In this document: one piece after another, positions 26,667 through 35,155 of the stretch
Layout of the letters: every line of letters starts with the position of its first letter
Numbering within the stretch: position 1 is the first letter of the stretch
Assembly (NCBI GenBank): GCA_045651205.1
Contig: JAZRSA010000001.1
Location: 1-54,271, forward strand
Origin: UMGS1649 sp045651205
GTDB taxonomy: Bacteria > Bacillota > Clostridia > TANB77 > CAG-465
DNA: 54,271 bases
Direction: 5' to 3'
The notes under the pieces: model-generated
Databases searched by the model: none
Told to the model about the DNA's origin: nothing
What the model saw: only the letters and a program-made list of their open reading frames with translations
Program-made: the position numbers and the translations under genes

Positions 26667-27557
26667 TTACATTTCGTCGTGTTTTTCTCTTCTTGAAAGT
26701 TTAAGTTTTTCTTTTGCTTTAGCTACACTTACTCTTTCTCTATTATTATCTAGTGTTCTAACTAATATGCTTGTTAATTTGTCACCTGTTAAATTACGTT
26801 TCATTTTTCCGTCTTCAACAAAAGATATTATTCCCGTTTCTTCAGATACCACTATTACAATTGCATCTGATACTTCACTCATTCCTATAGCTGCTCTATG
26901 TCTTGTTCCTACATCTGCTGGCACCATATTTTCTGAAGCTAAAGGAAGTACACATTTAGCTGCTTTTATTTCATTATTTTTAATAATTATTGCTCCATCG
27001 TGAAGCGGAGTTCTTGGATTAAATACTGTTTGTATTAATTCTGATGATACTTTTGCTGAAAGATCAACACCTTCACGAATAATATCATTTATTTTTGTGC
27101 TTTGTTCTATTACAATTAGAGCACCAATTTTCTTAAGAGACATTATTTCTACTGCTTTAACTATCTCAGCTACCACTTGTTTATCTCTTAACTTATCATC
27201 AAAATCCCAAATTAATGATATGTTTTTTCTACCAATCTTCTCTAATGCACTTCTTAACTCCGGTTGGAACACTACTATAATAAGCGTAATACCATGTATT
27301 ACAAATGTCTCAGATAGGAATGTAAGTATTGGTAAATCTAACATTCTAGCTAGTCCTTGTATAAGTACAATTATAAAGAAACCTTTAAATATTTGTCCTG
27401 CTCTTGTTTGAACTACAAGCCTATATATGTAATATGCTATAACTGCAACTATAGCTACATCTAATATTAAAAGAATTACTCTTTCTGGACTAGATATTTC
27501 AAAAGCTTGTTCTAATTTACGAATAAGCTCCATAAAATTGGCTGATATACTTTCCAT
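26667..27557 (-). CDS. cdaA: Membrane diadenylate cyclase CdaA
   Basis: Makes c-di-AMP from two ATP; a second messenger for potassium/osmotic balance and wall homeostasis. Three hydrophobic helices (about residues 27-46, 57-74 and 80-97) lead into the DAC domain. This has LHDGAIII (DGA, 187-189) and GTRHRAAIG (RHR, 219-221), both intact. It has 296 residues, a little longer than the usual 270-280 because of the N-terminus and a charged tail. GGAGG supports the start. A 32-residue membrane peptide gene ends 12 bp upstream. CdaR and GlmM, the usual partners, are not next to it. Confidence 0.95.
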   Translation of the reverse strand: MESISANFMELIRKLEQAFEISSPERVILLILDVAIVAVIAYYIYRLVVQTRAGQIFKGFFIIVLIQGLARMLDLPILTFLSETFVIHGITLIIVVFQPELRSALEKIGRKNISLIWDFDDKLRDKQVVAEIVKAVEIMSLKKIGALIVIEQSTKINDIIREGVDLSAKVSSELIQTVFNPRTPLHDGAIIIKNNEIKAAKCVLPLASENMVPADVGTRHRAAIGMSEVSDAIVIVVSEETGIISFVEDGKMKRNLTGDKLTSILVRTLDNNRERVSVAKAKEKLKLSRREKHDEM

Positions 27558-27569
27558 TTCTACCTCCTG

Positions 27570-27668
27570 TTACATAATTGCTGCTAATAATGCTGAAAAT
27601 ACGCCTAGTATGCTTCCGCCTATTAAAATCCATACAAGTATTTTCATCCATAAACTGTCTTTATTCAT
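27570..27668 (-). CDS. 32-residue membrane peptide upstream of cdaA
   Basis: Short reading frame with a good ribosome site (AGAGG, 7 nt, ATG) and stop 12 bp before cdaA. The product begins MNKDSLWMKILVW and continues as one transmembrane helix with GGSILG and a short Ala-rich end, so it is a single-pass membrane peptide. It resembles the very small DUF4044/Prli42-like peptides in layout, but the sequence is too short for certain assignment. The tight spacing and coupling with cdaA make it probably real. Confidence 0.62.
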   Translation of the reverse strand: MNKDSLWMKILVWILIGGSILGVFSALLAAIM

Positions 27669-27707
27669 TTCATAACCTCTTTTCTATTTAAATTATATTT
27701 TTATCTA

Positions 27708-28517
27708 TTATTTTTTTATTTCTATGTCTATATAATCTTTGTTTTCTCCAAGTTCTTTCATATTAAACATTAAATGCATATTACCATCTTTAACATAGAA
27801 CTCTTCTAAACCAGTCATAGAATATGTATAATTCTCTTCTGTAAATAACTTTTTAGATATAGCATAGTTTTTAACTGTATCTTTAATTATTGTTTTATAC
27901 GAATTTCCTAATACAATAGGTGCTATATCATCTTGTGTTACAATATTACCTGTTGCAAGATCTATTGTCACACCATAAAGTTTATATGTCATATCTTTTC
28001 CCGCCATATCATCAACTATTCTTTCATAGAATGTGAAAGATAATAAACGTTTACCTTCTATTTTAGACTCATATGTATTGTACGTTACTTTATAAGTGAA
28101 TTTGTTTTCTAAAGTCGCAGATTGCTCTTTAACAGCTTCATATCTTTCATTAAATTTATTTAAAATAGTTTCATTCACATCTGTTATATATTCACTATCA
28201 ATTTTAATTACAGGAACAGATATATTCTTCTTAAAGTTACCTTTAGTATCTTTATACGAATCCTTCTCTACCTTATATTCTATATTAGCTAGATATTCTT
28301 CTGAATATATATCTACGTCCGGAGTAGTTTCTTGCTCATCATATATATTTACAGACCCAACCGGCACATATAAATGTTCGGCTAATATTTTAGGTTCTGG
28401 TTCGTTCTTCATTAAATAAAACACTGCCGCCGTTCCAATACATGAAAAAGCAACAAAACTTAATAGTCCTGTTTTAGATTTTTTTCTAGAACCTCTATCA
28501 TAATTCATTAATTCCAT
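27708..28517 (-). CDS. Membrane-anchored DUF3298/DUF4163-like protein
   Basis: A 269-residue protein with a charged N-terminus, one helix (about residues 17-36) and a long extracytoplasmic part. That part carries ISVPVIKIDSEYITDVNETI, RLLSFTFYERIVDD and LYGVTIDLATGNIVTQDDI. Strand patterns and the LYGVTIDLATG type motif are those of DUF3298/DUF4163 domains, as in RsiV-like proteins and secreted Firmicute proteins. No sigma factor gene is adjacent, so an anti-sigma role is not supported. AAGGAGCAAATTAA precedes the ATG. It sits ahead of the small peptide and cdaA, 74 bp after pta. Confidence 0.72.
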   Translation of the reverse strand: MELMNYDRGSRKKSKTGLLSFVAFSCIGTAAVFYLMKNEPEPKILAEHLYVPVGSVNIYDEQETTPDVDIYSEEYLANIEYKVEKDSYKDTKGNFKKNISVPVIKIDSEYITDVNETILNKFNERYEAVKEQSATLENKFTYKVTYNTYESKIEGKRLLSFTFYERIVDDMAGKDMTYKLYGVTIDLATGNIVTQDDIAPIVLGNSYKTIIKDTVKNYAISKKLFTEENYTYSMTGLEEFYVKDGNMHLMFNMKELGENKDYIDIEIKK

Positions 28518-28591
28518 TTAATTTGCTCCTTCGTTAAAATTTACTCTAAATATTGTATCATACACATAGTGTATTTTCAACTTAGTATATT

Positions 28592-29587
28592 TTATTTATT
28601 ACTAGCTTGAACAGCTGTAATTGCTATAGCTCCAACTATATCTTTTGCCTTACATCCTCTAGATAAATCATTTATTGGTTTTGCTAATCCTTGTGTTATA
28701 GGACCATATGCAGTTCCATTTCCTAAACGTTCTACTAGTTTATATCCAATATTTCCAGCTTCAAGATTAGGGAACACTAATACATTCGCTTGTCCAGCAA
28801 CCTTCGATGTAGGTGCTTTAAGTTTTGCAACATCTTTATCTAATGCCGCATCTAATTGCATTTCTCCATCTATAAATATGTCTTCTCTTTTTTCTTTAAC
28901 TAATGCAAGTGCTGTAGTTACAGTATCAATTTCTTCTGCCTTAGCGCTTCCATATGTCGAATATGATAGCATCGCAACCTTTGGTTCTTCTCCTACTAAT
29001 TGTTTATATGTATCATTTGCTGCTATTGCAATTTCAGATAATTCTTCAGCTGTTGGTTTTTGAATTAAACCACAATCTGCAAATATATATTCTTTATCGT
29101 ATCTTGAATCTGGTACTTCTAAAAGTACACACGATGATACACATTTCGCACCAGGTTTTGTTTTTACAATTTGAAGTGCAGGTCTTAATGTATCTGCTGT
29201 AGAATGTATTGCACCACACACTAGACCATCTGCATGTCCAACTTTAACCATTAACACACCAAAATATATTTCATCTTTTACTAATTCAGTTGCTTTTTCT
29301 ATCGTCATTCCTTTTTCTTTTCTTAATTCATATAATGTATTTACATACTCATTATATCTTTCTGACATCTCTGGATTAATTAACTCAATTCCTGTTATAT
29401 CTAAATTGTTTGCATTTGCTAACTCTTTTATTTTAGTCTCATTTCCAAGAAGAATTATTTTTGCTATTCCTTCAGCTTGCGCTTCTGTTGCTGCTGTTAA
29501 AACTCTTATATCCAAAGCTTCTGGAAGAACTATAGTTTTAACGTCGTTTTTTGCTCTTCTTTTAATTTCATCAATTATTTTTACCAT
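28592..29587 (-). CDS. pta: Phosphate acetyltransferase
   Basis: Converts acetyl-CoA and phosphate to acetyl-phosphate, the first step of acetate formation; acetate kinases are encoded at 42609-45005. The 331 residues match the short clostridial Pta. Visible are IVLPEALDIRVLTAA, DGLVCGAIHSTADTLRPALQI, MLSYSTYGSAKAEE, and NVLVFPNLEAGNIGYKLVER near the C-terminus. Phosphotransbutyrylase is similar, but ADTLRPALQI...GAKCVSS fits Pta. AGGAGAAAAACA precedes the ATG. It is 39 bp after plsY in the der-plsY-pta group. Confidence 0.94.
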   Translation of the reverse strand: MVKIIDEIKRRAKNDVKTIVLPEALDIRVLTAATEAQAEGIAKIILLGNETKIKELANANNLDITGIELINPEMSERYNEYVNTLYELRKEKGMTIEKATELVKDEIYFGVLMVKVGHADGLVCGAIHSTADTLRPALQIVKTKPGAKCVSSCVLLEVPDSRYDKEYIFADCGLIQKPTAEELSEIAIAANDTYKQLVGEEPKVAMLSYSTYGSAKAEEIDTVTTALALVKEKREDIFIDGEMQLDAALDKDVAKLKAPTSKVAGQANVLVFPNLEAGNIGYKLVERLGNGTAYGPITQGLAKPINDLSRGCKAKDIVGAIAITAVQASNK

Positions 29588-29626
29588 TGTTTTTCTCCTA
29601 ATTTCATTTGCATTAAATTCTATGTT

Positions 29627-30223
29627 TTAAAATAGCTTGTTTTCATTTCCAGCTATAATTCTTTTAATATTTGCTCTGTGGTTAAATATTATTATTGCTG
29701 CTAACAGTATTGTTAACCATATGTTAAAGTTTGTTTCCATAAACATAACTACTATTACAAGCAATGCAGCTCCTACCATACTTCCTAAAGAAACCATTCT
29801 AGATATAGCTATTGTTATTACTCCAACAGTTATACAAACTAGTGCGGCTTTGTAGTCTACCATAAGTGCAGACATTAAGAATACTGCAACGCCTTTTCCG
29901 CCTTTAAATCCATAATATACTGGATAAGAATGTCCAACAATTGATGCCAACATATATATAGATTTACCTACATCATTAAAATCTTGTTTAAATAGTTTTG
30001 CTATTACAAAAACTATTCCATAAGAAACTACTACCTTTAGAAGATCAAGTATAAACACAACTGCTCCCCAACCTTTTCCCATAGCTCTTATTGAATTTGT
30101 AGTCCCAGCGTTTCCGCTACCCACTGTACGTATATCTACGTTTTTAATCTTTTTACATAAAATTATTGATGGGCTTATTGCTGCTACTAAGTAGCAAATT
30201 AAAAATACAACTATATTAAACAT
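29627..30223 (-). CDS. plsY: Acyl-phosphate:glycerol-3-phosphate acyltransferase PlsY
   Basis: Membrane enzyme that starts phospholipid synthesis by acylating glycerol-3-phosphate with acyl-phosphate (made by PlsX, not in the window). Family motifs are VGSGNAGTTNSIRAMGKG (motif 1), YPVYYGFKGGKGVA (motif 2) and FNHRANIKRI (motif 3). About five transmembrane helices in 198 residues, typical. AGAGGAGAAAAAGAATA precedes the ATG and it begins 1 bp after the der stop, so it is coupled to der. Confidence 0.97.
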   Translation of the reverse strand: MFNIVVFLICYLVAAISPSIILCKKIKNVDIRTVGSGNAGTTNSIRAMGKGWGAVVFILDLLKVVVSYGIVFVIAKLFKQDFNDVGKSIYMLASIVGHSYPVYYGFKGGKGVAVFLMSALMVDYKAALVCITVGVITIAISRMVSLGSMVGAALLVIVVMFMETNFNIWLTILLAAIIIFNHRANIKRIIAGNENKLF

Positions 30224-30224
30224 A

Positions 30225-31550
30225 TTATTCTTTTTCTCCTCTTTCTCTTACCACAATATTTATTGGTGTTCCTTCTAAATCAAAATATTTTCTAAACACA
30301 TTTTCTAAATGTCTTAAATATGAGAAATGTGCTAATTCTTTATCGTTTACAAATAATACAAATGTTGGCGGCTTAGCCTTAACTTCTGTACCATAAAATA
30401 TTTTAAGTCTTCTTCCTTTATCTGTTGGAGGTGGTGTCATAGCTACCGCTTCCATTATTACTTCGTTAAGTACGCTTGTAGATACTCTTAAATTATTTGC
30501 CGCATTTACTTTATTTATCATCTCAAATAATCCAGTTACTCTTTGGCCTGTTAAAGCAGAAATTGTTATTACAGGCGCATATCCCATAAATTTGAAACTT
30601 TTTCTAACTTCTTTTACATATTTTGCAGGAGTCATTTCTTCATGGTCTATTAAATCCCATTTGTTTACTGCTATTATCATAGCCTTACCTTTTTCATGAG
30701 CATACCCTGCTATCTTTTCATCTTGGTCTGTAACTCCTTCTTTAGCATCTATCATAATTATTGCTACATCAGCTCTATCTATAGCGGCCATAGCTTTAAC
30801 TATACTATATTTTTCTATTTCATCGTAAACTTTATTTTTCTTTCTTATACCTGCTGTGTCTATAAATACATAATTGCCAAATTTATTACTAAATTTACTA
30901 TCTACTGCATCACGTGTTGTTCCTGCAATATCGCTTACTATAGATCTTTCTTCGTTTAAGATTTTATTTACAAGTGATGATTTACCTGCATTAGGTTTAC
31001 CTATAATTGCAACCTTAATACTATCATCATCTTCATCTACTTCACCAATTGTCCCAAATGCATCATAAATTGCATCTAAAACATCGCCTATACCAAGTTT
31101 TGCTTTTGCAGATATTGCCATTGGTTCACCTAAACCCAAATTATAAAAATCATATATATCTTCTGGCGGAGCACCAACATTATCTACCTTGTTACATACA
31201 AGTATAACTGGCTTTTTAGTTCTTCTTAACATTTCTGCAACTTCTAAATCTTGATTAACAAGTCCCGCTCTTATATCTACAACAAATACAATTACATCTG
31301 CCATATCCATTGCAAGCTCAGCTTGTCTTCTCATGCCTTTATATATAACGTCATCTGTTTTAGGTTCTATTCCACCTGTATCTATAATTTGAAATGAAGT
31401 ACCTCTCCATTCACAATCTGCATATATTCTGTCACGCGTTACACCAGGCATATCTGAAACTATTGATAATGCTTCGCCTGCTAACACATTAAAAAACGTT
31501 GATTTCCCAACGTTCGGTCTTCCTACTATTGCTACTATTTTTTTAGACAT
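30225..31550 (-). CDS. der: Ribosome assembly GTPase Der (EngA)
   Basis: Tandem-GTPase required for 50S subunit maturation. The first G domain has GRPNVGKS (10-17), DTGG and NKVD. The second has GKPNAGKS, DTAG and NKWD. The KH-like C-terminal domain has MTPPPTDKGRRLKIFYGTEVK. The 441 residues are standard. AAGGTGTAAAAA precedes the start. Promoter at 31575-31603; plsY follows after 1 bp. Confidence 0.98.
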   Translation of the reverse strand: MSKKIVAIVGRPNVGKSTFFNVLAGEALSIVSDMPGVTRDRIYADCEWRGTSFQIIDTGGIEPKTDDVIYKGMRRQAELAMDMADVIVFVVDIRAGLVNQDLEVAEMLRRTKKPVILVCNKVDNVGAPPEDIYDFYNLGLGEPMAISAKAKLGIGDVLDAIYDAFGTIGEVDEDDDSIKVAIIGKPNAGKSSLVNKILNEERSIVSDIAGTTRDAVDSKFSNKFGNYVFIDTAGIRKKNKVYDEIEKYSIVKAMAAIDRADVAIIMIDAKEGVTDQDEKIAGYAHEKGKAMIIAVNKWDLIDHEEMTPAKYVKEVRKSFKFMGYAPVITISALTGQRVTGLFEMINKVNAANNLRVSTSVLNEVIMEAVAMTPPPTDKGRRLKIFYGTEVKAKPPTFVLFVNDKELAHFSYLRHLENVFRKYFDLEGTPINIVVRERGEKE

Positions 31551-31574
31551 TTTTACACCTTCTTTATCTTATAT

Positions 31575-31603
31575 ATTTTACCTTAAACAGCGCATAAAGT
31601 AAA
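31575..31603 (-). promoter_or_regulatory. der-plsY-pta promoter
   Basis: Minus strand TTTACT, 17 bp, TAAAAT, 25 bp upstream of der. Its spacer end TTTAAGG is shared with the greA promoter. Confidence 0.5.
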
Positions 31604-31683
31604 GCTTTTTGGCTGTTTTTAATGTTCTTTTTTATAATTTAATTTTGTAACATATTTTTAACCTAAATATTACCTTAATGTTA

Positions 31684-31711
31684 TTGCTTTTATTTTTGTT
31701 AGTTGTATAAT
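31684..31711 (+). promoter_or_regulatory. Promoter of the MFS transporter gene
   Basis: TTGCTT, 16 bp, TATAAT, 37 bp before the transporter start; divergent from the der promoter. Confidence 0.6.
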
Positions 31712-31748
31712 ATAATATGAAATTATAATGTATACAAAGGAGAAAAAC

Positions 31749-32993
31749 ATGGAGAAAAATACAAAAATATTTCCATTTTACAAGTTATTTTCGTATGATA
31801 TTCTATTTTACTATGCAATATCCATACTTTTCTTAAATGGAGTTAAAGGATTAAGTTTGGCTGAAATAGCCTTGTTAAGTAGCATATATGCAACTTGTGC
31901 AATCATATTTCAAATACCATCTGCACTTATTACAGATAAAATTGGGCTTAGAAATTCAATGATCTTAGGAAATATATTTTGTTTGCTTTGGGGTATAGAT
32001 TACTTAATAGCTCCTACATTCGCAACACTTGCAATAGGAGATTTATTATTAGCATTAGGATTTGCTTTAAAAGGTACTTCAGAATCGCCATTCTTATACT
32101 CATCATTAAAAAAACTAAATAGATTATCTGATTTTGGAAACATAGAAGGAAAAGGTTCATCATTATATTTTATAGTTGAAGCTTTAGCATGTATAGCTGC
32201 AGGATACTTATATAAAATTAACGTATATTTACCAGTTATATTCTCTTGTATCTGTGCCTTAGCCGCTACTATACTTGCATTCTTTACTACACCAATTAAA
32301 AATTTAAAAGCAACAAATGTAACGGCAAAAGAAAAGAAAGATGAATTAATATCTGGATTTAAATTTATTTTTAAATCTAAACGTTTACATGCTTTACTAG
32401 TATTTGCTTGTTTATTCTATGGAATATTAGCAGTTGCTGCAACATATTTTAAAACATTCTTAACATCAATAAACGTAGATTCAACTACATTTGGATATAT
32501 ATTTGCAGTTGCTTCTATTACCGCTTCAATAGGCTCACTAGTACAAGAAAAAATTAGCAAGAAATTTAGAAATCAAACTCTTACTATAGTATCACTAACA
32601 TATGTAGCAAGTTTTGTATTTATTGGTGTAATCGCAACACTAACTACAAATTACAACATTCTACTTGTTACAGGTATAATAGTGTATCTATTCCAAATGT
32701 TTGTAAGAGGTGCATATAGAATTATAGTAAAAAATTATGTAAGCAACTTCACTACATCGTCAATTAGAAGTAAACTTATGTCTATATATTATTTAGCTGA
32801 AAACTTCGGCTCAGCAATACTATTATTCTTAATAAGTAGTTTATTAGATACAGTTCAAATCGGACTTGTATATACATTATCTGGTTTCGTATTTAGCGTT
32901 GCATTGATAATAGTTTTAAATTATATGCAAACACGTATCGGTTTAAAACCCGAACAATATAGCAAACGTGACAGATTAAATCTAGATGATTAA
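31749..32993 (+). CDS. Major facilitator superfamily transporter
   Basis: Twelve-helix permease of unknown substrate, 414 residues. After the first helices comes ALITDKIGLRNSMILGN, the MFS motif A region in loop 2-3. A charged middle loop (AKEKKDELISGFKF) separates the two halves. A longer frame opens at 31728, but AAAGGAG lies exactly 6 nt before the ATG at 31749 and within that extension, so the later start is preferred. It is a single plus-strand gene between minus-strand operons with its own promoter and terminator. Codon use is native (TTA/AGA-rich), unlike the cassette genes. Confidence 0.88.
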   Translation: MEKNTKIFPFYKLFSYDILFYYAISILFLNGVKGLSLAEIALLSSIYATCAIIFQIPSALITDKIGLRNSMILGNIFCLLWGIDYLIAPTFATLAIGDLLLALGFALKGTSESPFLYSSLKKLNRLSDFGNIEGKGSSLYFIVEALACIAAGYLYKINVYLPVIFSCICALAATILAFFTTPIKNLKATNVTAKEKKDELISGFKFIFKSKRLHALLVFACLFYGILAVAATYFKTFLTSINVDSTTFGYIFAVASITASIGSLVQEKISKKFRNQTLTIVSLTYVASFVFIGVIATLTTNYNILLVTGIIVYLFQMFVRGAYRIIVKNYVSNFTTSSIRSKLMSIYYLAENFGSAILLFLISSLLDTVQIGLVYTLSGFVFSVALIIVLNYMQTRIGLKPEQYSKRDRLNLDD

Positions 32994-33007
32994 ACAATAA
33001 AATATTA

Positions 33008-33045
33008 AAAACAAACCGTTACAATTAAATGTAACGGTTTGTTTT
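33008..33045. terminator. Bidirectional terminator between convergent genes
   Basis: Perfect stem AAACAAACCGTTAC/GTAACGGTTTGTTT with an 8-nt loop, T-run on the plus side and A-run on the other. Ends the MFS gene and probably the minus-strand gene at 33084. Confidence 0.9.
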
Positions 33046-33083
33046 ATTATTCATATTTTGTTATCCATATTTTATTATTTTTA

Positions 33084-34163
33084 TTAATTAATACAGATAT
33101 ATTCACTTCCGCGAATGCTTGTTATTTGCTCCATCTTTCCTGTTTCTAAATTTACTTTATAAAATCCCAATTCTGAATTAAGTTTAAAATATAATATATG
33201 ATCTACTATTTTCACGCTTTCAATAGCTTTCTTCGTTATATTTTGTTTTTCGTTCTTATTAGTATCTAAAGCACAAAGCACATTCTTTTCACTTTTATTT
33301 ATGTAATATACCATATGATTTTTTATTGCAACCATATTATCTAAAGAATAGCCAGCCTTCACATCAGAATCTAAATAAATTTTGTCTGTTGATAATTTAG
33401 TTAAATCTTTACCATTTTTATTCATTTTGTATAGCAGTTCGTCTGCAACAAAATATATATTAGCTCCATTTAACATTATATGTGAAACTATTTCCTTGTT
33501 TGTTAAGACTGTTCTACCGCTTCCGTTTATATTATATCTAACAATACTCTTAGCTGTTTTACCTTTTGTAACTACAAATATATACATGTCATCCATTACA
33601 TATTGGAAAACTTCAGCAGATATTATTTGTTCAGACTTTTGATTTGCCATATCATAAACATATATACCTGTTTTATTAGTCGTTTTACTTGTTTTATAAT
33701 AATATATTTTATTTCCTTTTACTATATATTCTTTAATATCGCTTAATGAATAATCTACCTTTTCAGAAGTTAACAAATCTACCGAATATAGCTTATTTTT
33801 CACTAATCCATATAACTTATTTTCTACTAGTTTTATATTAGTAAAGTTTTCTGTTCCAGCAACCTTAGTTCTAGATTCATCTGTCGCTTTATATAACATT
33901 ACTGTAGCAGGAGCATCTTTTGTATAGCCTTCAGACACATAATACATTTTTAAAGTCTTTGCAAGAGCAGTTTCTTCTAACATTTGATTAGCTATTTTTG
34001 TAACATTATTATATATATTTAATTGTTTCCATAGATATACCGAAAGCAGCACTATTACTACAATTATCAAGATATACTTAACGGTTCTAATTCCAAATAC
34101 GTTTTTTTGTTTGCTCTTTAAATATTCTTTTCTAGACATTACATTCTTATCTGAATATTCCAT
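33084..34163 (-). CDS. Membrane-anchored DUF5050-like (propeller-type) protein
   Basis: 359 residues with a charged cytoplasmic N-terminus, one helix (about residues 28-46, VKYILIIVVIVLLSVYLW) and a long outer domain. The outer domain has repeated short strands of the pattern KLYGLVKNKLYSVD, GNKIYYYKT, GANIYFVADELLYKMNKNG and NHMVYYINKSEKN. Such NxIYYxN/D repeats are typical of DUF5050 beta-propeller-like surface proteins; the function is unknown. A GTG two codons earlier is in frame, but AGGAGG spaced 7 nt from the ATG at 34163 sets the start. No operon partner is evident. Confidence 0.72.
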   Translation of the reverse strand: MEYSDKNVMSRKEYLKSKQKNVFGIRTVKYILIIVVIVLLSVYLWKQLNIYNNVTKIANQMLEETALAKTLKMYYVSEGYTKDAPATVMLYKATDESRTKVAGTENFTNIKLVENKLYGLVKNKLYSVDLLTSEKVDYSLSDIKEYIVKGNKIYYYKTSKTTNKTGIYVYDMANQKSEQIISAEVFQYVMDDMYIFVVTKGKTAKSIVRYNINGSGRTVLTNKEIVSHIMLNGANIYFVADELLYKMNKNGKDLTKLSTDKIYLDSDVKAGYSLDNMVAIKNHMVYYINKSEKNVLCALDTNKNEKQNITKKAIESVKIVDHILYFKLNSELGFYKVNLETGKMEQITSIRGSEYICIN

Positions 34164-34256
34164 ACTCACCCCTCCTAACCTTTCCTATATTATACAACTG
34201 TAAAATTTGTTTTTCAATAAATATTGTAATTTTAAATAATATTATTTCAAATACAT

Positions 34257-34292
34257 AAAAACACTCTAGTACAATAGTACCAGAGTGTTTTT
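34257..34292 (-). terminator. Terminator of the 256-residue cassette gene
   Basis: Minus strand AAAAACACTCT...AGAGTGTTTTT with an inner GTAC pairing and T-run. Its stem ends are identical in sequence to those of the metK riboswitch terminator at 36385-36422. Confidence 0.85.
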
Positions 34293-34302
34293 AGATTTGG
34301 CG

Positions 34303-35073
34303 TTAGATAAGATACATTCCGCGAATTCCGTCGCGTGCAAAGATATTGCCGTAGGTAAGATTTAATGCGTAAAGGATGCTGTGATTGCAACCCTTTTGAA
34401 GCATCCCATCAAGATTGTATTTCTTGAAGTCACTCACTTTAAGTGTGCAAGCTTGCTTCATTGTATAATGCATTTTTTCTTCTACAAGCCATTTGACTGC
34501 TGCAATAATCTTTTCCTTTTTCCATACCCTTACTTTCATTATTTCCCATTCCTTGAATCTATATTCAATAACAGGTCCTACGATAGTATAGATATCATCT
34601 TCGGATTTTAAGATTCTTGAGCCGCCGTGATTAATAATTGTACGTGCAGTAAGCTTTCTTAAGGATTCTTTATTATACGGGTCGATTTTTTCTTTTTCCA
34701 TAACCCAAAGCAGAAACTCTTTTTGGTTCTCTTTATCTTCCCAAAATTTAGGTTCTACCTTTCGCATTTCCCAAGCTCTTATATCCCATTCCGGAAAACT
34801 ATATTTGATCACATAGTAATCCTTCATGTCAAAAAACTTTCTGAAGCCTCCCATGCTATGCTCCGTAAAGAATTCATGGTCTAACAACAAAATGTCTTTT
34901 CTTTTAAGCTTAAGTTCCTTTAAAAAAACATGCCTTACAATTACCTTAATGGTATCTTTGTCCAAGTAGTTATTCGGAAACTTCTTAAGGTCTCCATACC
35001 GTACCAAATCATATACGTCCATCGGACGCATTCTTGTGTAGTCTCTTTTTATGTATTTGCGTCTTCGTCTCAT
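34303..35073 (-). CDS. Unknown repeat protein, foreign codon use (DUF4046-like pattern)
   Basis: Not securely recognised. The 256 residues start with a basic run (MRRRRKYIKRDYTR). They then show two to three degenerate units of the type 'L..D.....GG...F....Y..I...P...WEM.K....FW': about residues 64-132 (FFTEHSMGGFRKFF...WDIRAWEM), 140-200 (KEWEIMKVRVWKKEK), and a partial third near 205-240 (VSDFKKYNLDGMLQKG). This pattern resembles repeats seen in DUF4046 and some nuclease-associated Firmicute proteins. Codons CGT, CGC, CTT and CCG are frequent, unlike neighbours. It stands alone with its own promoter and terminator directly behind metK. GGAGGTAGACGCATA precedes the ATG. Confidence 0.72.
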   Translation of the reverse strand: MRRRRKYIKRDYTRMRPMDVYDLVRYGDLKKFPNNYLDKDTIKVIVRHVFLKELKLKRKDILLLDHEFFTEHSMGGFRKFFDMKDYYVIKYSFPEWDIRAWEMRKVEPKFWEDKENQKEFLLWVMEKEKIDPYNKESLRKLTARTIINHGGSRILKSEDDIYTIVGPVIEYRFKEWEIMKVRVWKKEKIIAAVKWLVEEKMHYTMKQACTLKVSDFKKYNLDGMLQKGCNHSILYALNLTYGNIFARDGIRGMYLI

Positions 35074-35123
35074 TATGCGTCTACCTCCAAATTATTTTCA
35101 GTGCCATATTAAACTACTCTTTC

Positions 35124-35153
35124 ATTATACCATACTTTCTCTTACTTTTTCAA
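35124..35153 (-). promoter_or_regulatory. Promoter of the 256-residue cassette gene
   Basis: Minus strand TTGAAA, 18 bp, TATAAT. The -35 box ends 3 bp from the metK stop codon, so the cassette promoter abuts the upstream gene. Confidence 0.65.
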
Positions 35154-35155
35154 TA

